A DNA stretch of 5,160 nucleotides. It comes from DATKQI01 sp035532755 (GTDB lineage: Bacteria; Pseudomonadota; Alphaproteobacteria; Acetobacterales; Acetobacteraceae). Below are positions 1 to 5,160 of this stretch, in pieces. Numbering within the stretch: the first letter of the stretch is position 1; the number at the start of each line of letters is the position of its first letter. Location: NCBI GenBank assembly GCA_035532755.1, contig DATKQI010000028.1:1-5160 (forward strand), written 5' to 3'. The position numbers and the translations under genes were made by a program. The notes below the pieces were generated by a model, which searched no databases, had not been told where the DNA came from, and saw only the letters and a list, made by a program, of their open reading frames with translations.

Positions 1-1341
1 CACCAGCGCATAGACCACCGCGAACGCCGAGATCTCCGTCGCGGTGGCGAAGCCGGACCGGAACCCGCCGAAGATCATCGCGATCAGCCCGAACGCCGCG
101 ATGCCGCCGCTGGTCATGCCGGTGACGCTCGCACCCTCCCCGACCACGATCGCCGGCGCCGCGACGCGCTTGCCCAGCAGCACCACCATCACGATCAGCG
201 CCAGCGCCATAACCGCGGAGGGCAGCAATCCCGCCATGAACAGCCCGCCGATCGACAAGTTGGTTACGAATCCAAGGATAATCAGGTTCACGCATGGCGG
301 GATCGTCTCCGCCATCACCGCGGAGGCGGCCAGCAATGCCACCGCATCCCCCGGCTTCTGCCCCGATTTGCGCGCCGCCGGCACCAGCACGGACCCGACC
401 GCCGCGACATCGGCCATCTTCGAACCGGAGATCCCCGAGAACACCACCATGCTGAGCACCATGGCGACATCCAGCCCGCCGCGCAGCCGCCCCACCCCGC
501 GTTGCAGCAGGCTCATGATGCGAATGGACATGCCGTTCGCCTCCATCAGGTAGCCCACCAGGATGAAGAACGGCACCGCCAGCAGCACGAAATTGTCGAT
601 CCCGCGAGCGGTCTGCTGGGCGAAGAACTCGCCTGGAAGAATGTCGCCGGCCCAGACGAACACCAGGGTCGTCAACGCCAGCACGAAGGCGATCGGCACG
701 CCGGCCACCAGGCAGACGACGAACACCACGCCCATGGCTGCCGGCATCCCCGGCAGCGTCGCCGGCGCCAGAGTGGCCCAGCCGAACCACACCAGGACGA
801 TTGCGGCGATCGCCCCGCCCGCCGCCAGCAGATCGGCCGGGCGGTGCCCGCGCAGCAAGTCCAGCGCGAAGATCGTCATCGCCGCGGCGGCGCAGCACAT
901 CGGCGCGAAGAACATTTCCTGCGGTACCCCGGCCCCGACCGTCTGCCCCGCCGTGCTGATCAGCAAGGTCACGCCGTACCAGCAGAGCGAGACGGCGACC
1001 ACCAGGATGAGGACGGAGGCCGCCGCGTCCACCCGCGCCCGCCAGCGCGGACGGAGGCGATCGACGAAGAACATCACCCCCGCGTTCTCGCCGCGCGCCA
1101 GCGCCGCCGCGGCGCCGAGAAACACCACCGCGAGCAGCAGCGCCCGCGCGATGTCGTCGCCCCAGACGAACGGCGCGGCGAACACGAAGCGCACCGTGAC
1201 GGAGGCAATCACCACCAGAAGGTCGGCGATCAGCAGGATCGCCGCCAGGCCTTCGACCACGACCAGGAGGACGTGGACCGAACGTGCCCAAAGCATCGGC
1301 CCCGCCACGAGGCGAGGCCCTCGGGACGGGGCTTCGTGCAT
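1..1341 (-). CDS. TRAP transporter fused permease (DctQ-DctM type), C-terminus cut by window edge
   Basis: The frame is open without a stop for 447 codons from ATG 1341 to the left edge; fused DctQM proteins are usually a little over 600 residues, so roughly the last quarter is missing. Residues 1-165 form a DctQ-like small permease with four hydrophobic segments (about 22-50, 63-84, 105-128, 145-163) and the family's W-x-x-[DE] region around W60-D63. A fifth hydrophobic segment (about 171-193) links to a DctM domain from about 197. DctM landmarks are VPFFILVGYLME (256-267), GISGSKMADVAAVG (303-316), ETIPP (345-349), LFMAGLLPS (367-375) and a TE pair near 435. It sits in the inner membrane and would use an ion gradient to import the solute delivered by the binding protein, whose stop codon lies 4 nt upstream. 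The first ATG is preferred for that coupling, although its ribosome site is weak (AAGG about 9 nt upstream). ATG at 1296 (Met16) is an alternative start. Family is secure; substrate is not determinable. Confidence 0.93.
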   Translation of the reverse strand, partial: MHEAPSRGPRLVAGPMLWARSVHVLLVVVEGLAAILLIADLLVVIASVTVRFVFAAPFVWGDDIARALLLAVVFLGAAAALARGENAGVMFFVDRLRPRWRARVDAAASVLILVVAVSLCWYGVTLLISTAGQTVGAGVPQEMFFAPMCCAAAAMTIFALDLLRGHRPADLLAAGGAIAAIVLVWFGWATLAPATLPGMPAAMGVVFVVCLVAGVPIAFVLALTTLVFVWAGDILPGEFFAQQTARGIDNFVLLAVPFFILVGYLMEANGMSIRIMSLLQRGVGRLRGGLDVAMVLSMVVFSGISGSKMADVAAVGSVLVPAARKSGQKPGDAVALLAASAVMAETIPPCVNLIILGFVTNLSIGGLFMAGLLPSAVMALALIVMVVLLGKRVAAPAIVVGEGASVTGMTSGGIAAFGLIAMIFGGFRSGFATATEISAFAVVYALV

Positions 1342-1345
1342 CGGT

Positions 1346-2356
1346 TCAGGCCTTGAAGGTCGCGTGGATGGCATCCAGCATCGGCTTTGCGCCCGGAGTG
1401 GTCTTCAGGAAACTGGCCCACATCGGCGGCATGCGCTTGCGGAACGCGGCCCGATCGCAGCTCTCCACCGTGACGCCCTTGGTCTTCAGTTCGACGACCG
1501 CCGCCGCTTCCACCTGCGCGGCGCGCTTGAAATGATCGGCCGTCGCCTCGCGCACCGCCAGCAGCACGCCGGCGCCCTGGGCCGGCGTCAGGCGCTTCAG
1601 GGTGCGGTCGCTCACGAAAGCGCCGAGCGGCGAATAGATATGCCGCGTCAGGGTGAAGATCTTCGCCGCCTCGAAGAACTTGGACGACAGGATGGTCGGT
1701 GCGTCGTGCTCCAGCCCGTCGATCACGCCGGCCTGCAGCGCGGTATAGACCTCGCCGAATGCCAGCGGGGTAGCCGCCGCGCCCATCCTCTTCACCGTCT
1801 CGGTCACCCAGGGGCTCGGCAGCGAGCGAATCTTGCGGCCGGCGAGCTGGGCGGGTTCGGAGAACTTGAACTTCGTAAGGAAATTGCGTGCCCCGAGATT
1901 GCGCCCCCAGGCCGGCAGATGCGCGCCCGCGCGCTGTACGAGCAACGTCTGCAACGCCGCCGCGGCCGGCGTCTGGCTGGCGCGCAGCATGTGGTTGTAG
2001 TCGTCGAAGACATAGCCCAGGTCGAGCACGCCGAATTCCGGGACCACGTTGCTCCAGATCGACGTGCCGGCGATCATCATATCGACCACGCCCAGCCTGA
2101 GCTGGCTGGTGATATCAGCTTCCTGCCCCAACTGGCTGTCGGGGAAGAACTCCGTTACCACCTCGCCCTTGGTGGCTTCCTTCAGGCGCGGCAGGAACAG
2201 GTCGTACCAGATGCGGCCGGTGGAGAACTTCGGATCGTTGGAGAAGGAGGTGGATACCTTCAACGCGGTCGCGGCCCGCGCCCGTCCGATCAGCGCGGGA
2301 GCGGCGAGCAATGCGGGAGCGCCGGTGAGTAGGGTACGGCGACGGATGGCGGTCAT
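1346..2356 (-). CDS. TRAP transporter solute-binding protein (DctP family)
   Basis: This 336-residue protein has the usual length for a DctP-type periplasmic receptor. The N-terminus has RRRTLL at 5-10, then a hydrophobic Ala/Leu stretch and an Ala-x-Ala site near residues 26-29, which reads as a Tat-type signal peptide. The mature chain begins around ALKVSTSFSND (31-41). Family landmarks are SQLGQEADI (74-82), the GRKIR segment (173-177), whose last arginine aligns with the carboxylate-binding arginine of TRAP receptors, and EVYTALQAGVIDGLE (202-216), a hallmark of the family. The arginine implies that the ligand is a carboxylate, but nothing here fixes which one. A GAGGAG ribosome site 7 nt before the ATG supports the start. 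It follows the SDR gene by 58 nt and is followed by the permease after 4 nt, so it is the receptor for that permease. The position after two enzyme genes indicates co-regulation with catabolism of the imported acid. Confidence 0.95.
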   Translation of the reverse strand: MTAIRRRTLLTGAPALLAAPALIGRARAATALKVSTSFSNDPKFSTGRIWYDLFLPRLKEATKGEVVTEFFPDSQLGQEADITSQLRLGVVDMMIAGTSIWSNVVPEFGVLDLGYVFDDYNHMLRASQTPAAAALQTLLVQRAGAHLPAWGRNLGARNFLTKFKFSEPAQLAGRKIRSLPSPWVTETVKRMGAAATPLAFGEVYTALQAGVIDGLEHDAPTILSSKFFEAAKIFTLTRHIYSPLGAFVSDRTLKRLTPAQGAGVLLAVREATADHFKRAAQVEAAAVVELKTKGVTVESCDRAAFRKRMPPMWASFLKTTPGAKPMLDAIHATFKA

Positions 2357-2363
2357 CGGATGT

Positions 2364-2369
2364 CTCCTC
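2364..2369 (-). promoter_or_regulatory. Ribosome binding site of the TRAP binding-protein gene
   Basis: The minus strand reads GAGGAG here, 7 nt upstream of ATG 2356. It is the best Shine-Dalgarno match in the operon. This fits the high level of periplasmic receptor that TRAP systems need, and it fixes the start codon. Confidence 0.8.
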
Positions 2370-2414
2370 GTTTGTTACGTGGTTCGGTGGCAAGGCGCGA
2401 CGGGACGGACGGTG

Positions 2415-3182
2415 TCACAACACCGCCAACATCCCGCCATCGACGTAGATGATCTGGCCGTTCACGTAGTCGGAGGCCGCCGAGGCCAGGAACACGGCGG
2501 CGCCGATCAGTTCCTCCGGCCGGCCCCAGCGGCGGGAAGGCGTGCGCGCGAGCACCCAGGCATTGAACATCGGATCGTCCACGAGCGCCTGGTTCATGTC
2601 GGTGAGCATGTAGCCGGGACCGATCGCATTGGCCTGGATGCCGTGCGCGGCCCACTCGGCGGTCATCGCCCTTGTCAGCATCTTGATGCCGCCCTTCGCC
2701 ACCGTGTACGGCGCGACCGTCGCCCGCGCCGCATCGCTGGTCAGCGAGCCGATATTGATGATCTTGCCGTGCCCGCGCGAGATCATACGCCTCGCCGCCT
2801 CGCGGCCGATGACGAAGGCGCTGGTCAGGTTGGTCTCGATCACGCGCCGCCAGTCGGCCGTCTCCAGCTCGACCATCGGCCGGCGCAGCTGCATTCCGGC
2901 ATTGTTCACCAGCACATCGACCGCGATACCCCCCGCGTCCAGGGTGGCGAAGGCGGCCAGGATCGCCGTCTCGTCGGTCACGTCGAACCGCGCCTCGTGC
3001 ACCGTATGGCCGGCGGCGCGCATCGCGCCGGCAGCCTCGGCCAGGCGGGCGGCATCGACGCCGTTCAGCACCACCGCCGCGCCGGCCGCCGCCAGGCCCT
3101 CGGCGATCGCCCGTCCCAGCCCGCGCGAGGAGCCGGTGACCAGCGCGGTGCGGCCCGTCAGATCGAACAAACGCGCGGACAT
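2415..3182 (-). CDS. SDR-family oxidoreductase, gluconate 5-dehydrogenase (IdnO/Gno)-like
   Basis: A 255-residue classical short-chain dehydrogenase/reductase of normal length. The nucleotide-binding motif TGSSRGLG is at 16-23, D67 follows strand 4, NNAG is at 93-96, and the catalytic set is N118, S146, Y159 and K163 (YTVAKGG 159-165). The C-terminal part, with RTPSRRWG (213-220), ELIGAAVFLASAASD (224-238) and VNGQ...VDGGML (240-252), closely matches gluconate 5-dehydrogenases such as E. coli IdnO and Gluconobacter Gno as I recall them. Those enzymes interconvert 5-keto-D-gluconate and D-gluconate. Arg20 in the glycine motif and Asn40-Gly41 after strand 2 lean towards NADP(H), but Val42 stands where Gno has Arg, so cofactor use is open. 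The start at 3182 is chosen because the Rossmann fold begins at once and GAGG lies 10 nt upstream. The ATG lies 5 nt after the dehydratase stop, so translation is probably coupled. The actual substrate may be another hexonate or uronate. Confidence 0.93.
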   Translation of the reverse strand: MSARLFDLTGRTALVTGSSRGLGRAIAEGLAAAGAAVVLNGVDAARLAEAAGAMRAAGHTVHEARFDVTDETAILAAFATLDAGGIAVDVLVNNAGMQLRRPMVELETADWRRVIETNLTSAFVIGREAARRMISRGHGKIINIGSLTSDAARATVAPYTVAKGGIKMLTRAMTAEWAAHGIQANAIGPGYMLTDMNQALVDDPMFNAWVLARTPSRRWGRPEELIGAAVFLASAASDYVNGQIIYVDGGMLAVL

Positions 3183-3187
3183 CCGCC

Positions 3188-4387
3188 TCAGGCCTCGGAC
3201 CGCCGTACCGTCAGGTCCGAGCGCTCGAACACCGCCGGCAGGAGCTCGACGCCCAGGCCGGGGCCTTCCATCGGATAGACGTAGCCGTCCTTGATGGTCG
3301 GCACGGTGGTCACGAGTTCCTTGTACCACCCGGTATAGAACGCGCGCACGCTCTCCTGGATCAAGGTATTGGGCTGGCTGAACGAGGCATGGACCGCGGC
3401 GGCGAAACCGACCGGGCCGATGCAGTCATGCGGGGCGAAGGGGCGATGGTAGGTGTCGGCCATCGCGGCGATCTTGCGGCCCTCGGTCAGGCCGCCGGTC
3501 CAGCAGAGATCGGCCATCACCACATGCATGGCGTCGCGGTCCAGCATGTCCTTGTAGGGGAAGCGGCTGCCCAAGGTCTCGCTGGCGGTGACCCAGACCT
3601 TGGTGGAGCGCGCGTATTCCGCCAGCGCCTGGGGGGAGTTCATGCGGATCGGGTCCTCGAACCAGGTCGGATTGTACGGTTCCAGCGCCTGGGCGAGCTT
3701 CTTCGCCATCGGCAGGTTCCACAGCGAGTGGAACTCGACCATGATGTCCATCTTATCGCCCACCGCGCGGCGGATCTTCTCGAACGGCTCCAGCGCCGTC
3801 TTCAATTGCGCCGCCGAGATGAACATCCCGTCGTTTTCCATCGCCGCCGGATCAAACGGCCAGATCTTCATCGCCGAAATGCCCGATTCCAGCAGACTTT
3901 CGGCCACCGCGTCGGCGCGCGTCATGAACCCGTTCAGATCCTCGTACGGACCCGCCGCGGCGGAGAAATTCCATGTCGAGACCGGCTTGATGTTGGTCGA
4001 GCGCACATACCCGTAGCCGGCGCAGGTATTATAGATGCGCTGCCGGGGCCGGCAGAGCCCGCCCAGCATCTGGTGCACGGGTTGTCCGCAGACCTTGCCG
4101 AAAATATCCCAGAGCGCGATGTCCACCGCAGAGGCGGCGCGGTACTCGACCCCGGTGCTCGATTGCGCCATCGGCAGATTCAGCATGTCGCGGTGGATCG
4201 CCTCGATATGCAGCGGGTTGCGGCCGAGCAGACGGGGGGCGAGCGTGTCGTGGAGATGCGCCTCGACCGCCCCGGCGCCGTAAAACGTCTCGCCCAGGCC
4301 GACGATCCCGGCATCGGTGTGGACGCGGACCCAGATCACGTTGGCGAACTCGGTGGTCCGCAGCGTCTCGAGCGCGAGAATCCTCAT
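3188..4387 (-). CDS. Enolase-superfamily acid-sugar dehydratase-like enzyme (mandelate racemase/muconate lactonizing type)
   Basis: A 399-residue protein of typical length. The N-terminal capping domain (about 1-120) opens with TDAGIVGLGET (24-34), and SAVDIALWDIFGK (86-98) follows. The barrel holds the three expected metal-binding acids at strand ends: E218 (in VEFH), E244 (in FEDP) and E270 (in ASE). K174 (in MKIW) lies at the second strand, D293 and H320 (FAPHD) form the probable Asp-His dyad, and E345 (LIQES) matches the conserved late glutamate. The superfamily abstracts the proton alpha to a carboxylate on Mg2+; most members of this type found beside sugar-acid transporters dehydrate aldonates or aldarates to 2-keto-3-deoxy acids. 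Dehydratase rather than racemase or cycloisomerase activity is inferred from the SDR and TRAP neighbours. The start at 4387 is set by GAGGGG 8 nt upstream and by the strand-1 sequence MRILALET. It is the first gene of the operon, transcribed divergently from the GntR gene. Confidence 0.92.
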   Translation of the reverse strand: MRILALETLRTTEFANVIWVRVHTDAGIVGLGETFYGAGAVEAHLHDTLAPRLLGRNPLHIEAIHRDMLNLPMAQSSTGVEYRAASAVDIALWDIFGKVCGQPVHQMLGGLCRPRQRIYNTCAGYGYVRSTNIKPVSTWNFSAAAGPYEDLNGFMTRADAVAESLLESGISAMKIWPFDPAAMENDGMFISAAQLKTALEPFEKIRRAVGDKMDIMVEFHSLWNLPMAKKLAQALEPYNPTWFEDPIRMNSPQALAEYARSTKVWVTASETLGSRFPYKDMLDRDAMHVVMADLCWTGGLTEGRKIAAMADTYHRPFAPHDCIGPVGFAAAVHASFSQPNTLIQESVRAFYTGWYKELVTTVPTIKDGYVYPMEGPGLGVELLPAVFERSDLTVRRSEA

Positions 4388-4395
4388 CGGCCGTT

Positions 4396-4401
4396 CCCCT
4401 C
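4396..4401 (-). promoter_or_regulatory. Ribosome binding site of the dehydratase gene
   Basis: The minus strand reads GAGGGG, 8 nt before ATG 4387. It decides the start against an upstream in-frame ATG at 4552, which would run through the promoter region and add 55 residues unlike this family. Confidence 0.75.
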
Positions 4402-4410
4402 GTTGTCGCG

Positions 4411-4443
4411 CGCCCGGCCCCGGTTCGGTTCCCGGGGCGGGCG
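4411..4443 (-). promoter_or_regulatory. GC-rich leader hairpin upstream of the dehydratase gene
   Basis: Arms 4411-4423 and 4432-4443 pair over 12 base pairs with a single bulged base (4417) and an 8-nt loop, TTCGGTTC. It ends 9 nt before the dehydratase ribosome site in the transcribed direction. Neither side carries a T-run, so it does not look like an intrinsic terminator. If transcription starts near 4446 the hairpin would lie at the very 5' end of the operon mRNA, where such structures can protect against decay or tune translation. The structure is seen; the role is inference. Confidence 0.5.
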
Positions 4444-4452
4444 ATTGCGGGC

Positions 4453-4481
4453 AGGTTACCGCATACCGTGAAATATCACAA
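4453..4481 (-). promoter_or_regulatory. Candidate promoter of the dehydratase-SDR-TRAP operon
   Basis: On the minus strand, TTGTGA (4481-4476) and TAACCT (4458-4453) are separated by 17 nt. The -35 matches 4 of 6 consensus positions and the -10 only 3 of 6, so it is a weak sigma-70-like candidate. Support comes mainly from the correct spacing and its place in the AT-richer centre of the spacer. Predicted start of transcription is near 4446. Confidence 0.3.
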
Positions 4482-4487
4482 CATGTT
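4468..4487. promoter_or_regulatory. Candidate GntR operator: two abutting dyads
   Basis: GTGAAATATCAC (4468-4479) has perfect 4-bp arms GTGA/TCAC and one mismatched inner pair. It is followed without a gap by the perfect 8-bp palindrome AACATGTT (4480-4487). GntR proteins bind short AT-rich palindromes, and this pair overlaps the -35 and spacer of the candidate operon promoter, where a bound repressor would block polymerase. Which of the two dyads is used, if either, cannot be told from one sequence. Confidence 0.4.
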
Positions 4488-4492
4488 TTTGC

Positions 4493-4521
4493 TTGCCCGC
4501 CGGAAACGATCAAGCTAGCCT
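4493..4521 (+). promoter_or_regulatory. Possible gntR promoter
   Basis: TTGCCC (4493-4498) and TAGCCT (4516-4521) lie 17 nt apart on the plus strand. Both boxes are poor matches to sigma-70 consensus (4 of 6 and 3 of 6). It is listed because it is the best-spaced pair upstream of the regulator, and a GTGAT tandem follows at the expected transcription start. Confidence 0.2.
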
Positions 4522-4566
4522 GCGCGTGATGTGATCCCGCCGCCCGGCTCACCCGTCAGGAACACG

Positions 4567-5160
4567 ATGACACAGCGGCCGAAAGCCGGCCCGCGCCGCC
4601 CCGCGCCGCCCGAACGCCCCGCCCCGCGCGAACGCCCCGCCCCGCGCGAACGCCCAGGGCCGCGCGACCGGGCGGCGCATCCGAGCCGCGCCAACCTGTC
4701 GGAACTCGCCTACGAACGGCTGGAGGAGATGATCGTCGCCTGCACCCTGCGGCCGGGATGCTTTCTCTCCATCCAGGAGCTACAGGACCTGACGGGACTC
4801 GGGCGCACCCCGATCCACCAGGCCGTCAGCCGCCTGTCGGCCGACACGCTGTTCGTGATCCGCCCCCGCCACGGTCTCCAGGTTGCGCCGATCGATCTGG
4901 CCCGCGAGCGCACCCTGCTGCGGCTGCGGCGGGATATGGAACGCTTCGTGGTCCGGCTGGCGACGGAGCGGTCGGACGCGTCCCATCGCAACCAGTTCCT
5001 GCATATCGCCGGCGCGCTCCGCGACCGGGCCGACCGCATGACGATCGACGAGTTCAACCGGCTGGACCGGCGTATCGACCGCCAGCTGATTGCCGCGTCG
5101 GGAGAACCCTTCCTGGAACAGACGCTGCGGCCGTTGCACACGATGTTCCGCCGCATCGGC
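4567..5160 (+). CDS. GntR-family transcriptional regulator (FadR/FCD-type), C-terminus cut by window edge
   Basis: The frame is open for 198 codons to the right edge; such proteins usually run to about 220-260 residues. After an unusual Arg/Pro-rich stretch (about 4-35), the winged helix-turn-helix spans about 44-108: LSELAYERLEEMI (44-56), LRPG (61-64), the recognition region IQELQDLTGLGRTPIHQAVSRL (69-90, with R80-T81-P82) and the wing IRPRHGLQV (98-106). A helical FCD-like effector domain follows, with LRLRRDMERFVVRLA (118-132) and FNRLDRRIDRQLIAASGEPFL (163-183). It probably binds the divergent spacer and responds to the imported acid or a breakdown product, most likely as a repressor. 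The ATG is chosen because AGGA lies 5 nt upstream and the next in-frame Met is already inside the DNA-binding domain. An in-frame GTG at 4531 is less likely. Confidence 0.92.
   Translation, partial: MTQRPKAGPRRPAPPERPAPRERPAPRERPGPRDRAAHPSRANLSELAYERLEEMIVACTLRPGCFLSIQELQDLTGLGRTPIHQAVSRLSADTLFVIRPRHGLQVAPIDLARERTLLRLRRDMERFVVRLATERSDASHRNQFLHIAGALRDRADRMTIDEFNRLDRRIDRQLIAASGEPFLEQTLRPLHTMFRRIG
4612..4665 (+). repeat. 18-bp tandem repeat, three units, inside gntR
   Basis: Two identical 18-bp units (4612-4629 and 4630-4647) begin GAACGCCCCG and are followed by a third copy altered in its middle (4648-4665). They encode ERPAPR, ERPAPR and ERPGPR (residues 16-33). The preceding RRPAPP (10-15) looks like a further decayed copy. 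The length is a multiple of three, so gain or loss of units keeps the reading frame. Confidence 0.85.

Larger units (their letters stand above)
4388..4566. promoter_or_regulatory. Divergent promoter region between the catabolic operon and gntR
   Basis: This 179-bp spacer separates two divergent genes and contains no convincing gene. Its middle (about 4465-4515) is visibly richer in A and T than the flanking coding DNA, as expected for a promoter. From left to right it holds the dehydratase ribosome site, a GC-rich hairpin (4411-4443), a possible leftward promoter (-10 at 4453-4458, -35 at 4476-4481), two adjoining dyads (4468-4487), a possible rightward promoter (4493-4521), a GTGAT tandem (4526-4535) and the gntR ribosome site AGGA (4558-4561). 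The arrangement suggests that the GntR product controls both directions. Confidence 0.75.

Noticed and set aside
44..553. A 169-codon plus-strand frame at the left edge
   Set aside because: It is antisense to the DctM part of the permease, whose conserved motifs are unmistakable on the minus strand.
563..2332. A 589-codon open frame on the plus strand, and similar long plus-strand frames at 502-1356, 2049-3278 and 3389-4471
   Set aside because: They lie antisense to well-supported minus-strand genes. Their products are rich in Arg, Ala and His with no recognisable domain, and they span gene boundaries. GC-rich codon bias on the opposite strand explains the lack of stops.
3183..3329. N-terminal extension of the SDR frame to an ATG at 3329
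   Set aside because: The added 49 residues overlap the dehydratase C-terminus, are low-complexity and precede the normal SDR start. The ATG at 3182 has a GAGG site and begins right before the Rossmann fold.
4411..4443. Hairpin in the spacer as an intrinsic terminator
   Set aside because: Neither strand has a T-run after the stem, and it lies upstream of the first gene of the operon rather than after a gene.
4388..4552. N-terminal extension of the dehydratase to an ATG at 4552
   Set aside because: It would cover the hairpin, promoter and operator candidates and add 55 residues absent from the family. The 4387 start has a good ribosome site.
4531..4566. GTG at 4531 as the gntR start
   Set aside because: It is in frame and only 12 codons upstream, but it has no evident ribosome site, whereas ATG 4567 has AGGA at good spacing.
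4710..5156. Minus-strand open frames opposite gntR (4710-5156 and 4780-5139)
   Set aside because: Both are antisense to the clearly conserved GntR domain, and their products are Arg/Ser-rich or Gln/Arg-rich with no domain.
1..5160. RNA genes, CRISPR arrays, insertion sequences, phage or defence genes
   Set aside because: I saw no tRNA- or rRNA-like sequence, no spaced direct repeats, no transposase or terminal repeats, and no defence-type domains. Nearly all sequence is accounted for by the five genes and one regulatory spacer.

Overview
The window is GC-rich proteobacterial DNA with dense, short-spaced genes and strongly GC-biased third codon positions. It most resembles an alphaproteobacterium (Rhodospirillales, Acetobacteraceae or Rhizobiales type), although a betaproteobacterium cannot be excluded. 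This taxonomic guess rests on composition and remembered family resemblance only.

Layout: four genes run leftward on the minus strand as one apparent operon, and one regulator runs rightward from a shared divergent promoter region. Reading in the direction of transcription of the operon: (1) an enolase-superfamily acid-sugar dehydratase-like enzyme (4387 to 3188); (2) a short-chain dehydrogenase/reductase of the gluconate 5-dehydrogenase (IdnO/Gno) type (3182 to 2415), starting 5 nt after the previous stop; (3) a TRAP-transporter periplasmic solute-binding protein with a Tat-like signal peptide (2356 to 1346); (4) a fused small-plus-large TRAP permease (DctQM type), starting at 1341 and still open at position 1, so its C-terminus lies outside the window. 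On the plus strand, a GntR/FCD-family regulator begins at 4567 and runs off the right edge.

The 179-bp divergent spacer (4388-4566) holds the candidate control signals: a dyad GTGAAATATCAC directly abutting a perfect AACATGTT palindrome, overlapping a possible promoter for the operon, and a strong GC hairpin in what would be the 5' leader of the dehydratase mRNA.

How it works together (inference): a sugar acid or similar organic acid is captured in the periplasm by the binding protein and imported with sodium or protons by the QM permease. In the cytoplasm it is dehydrated and/or oxidised or reduced by the enolase-superfamily enzyme and the SDR. The divergent GntR protein probably senses the substrate or an intermediate and represses the operon. 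The exact substrate cannot be read from the sequence, and no kinase or aldolase for a 2-keto-3-deoxy acid product is present in the window. This is a recognisable catabolic cassette rather than a new class of system. The interest lies in the unassigned substrate, the dehydratase active-site variant, the regulatory region and the repeat-bearing N-terminus of the regulator.
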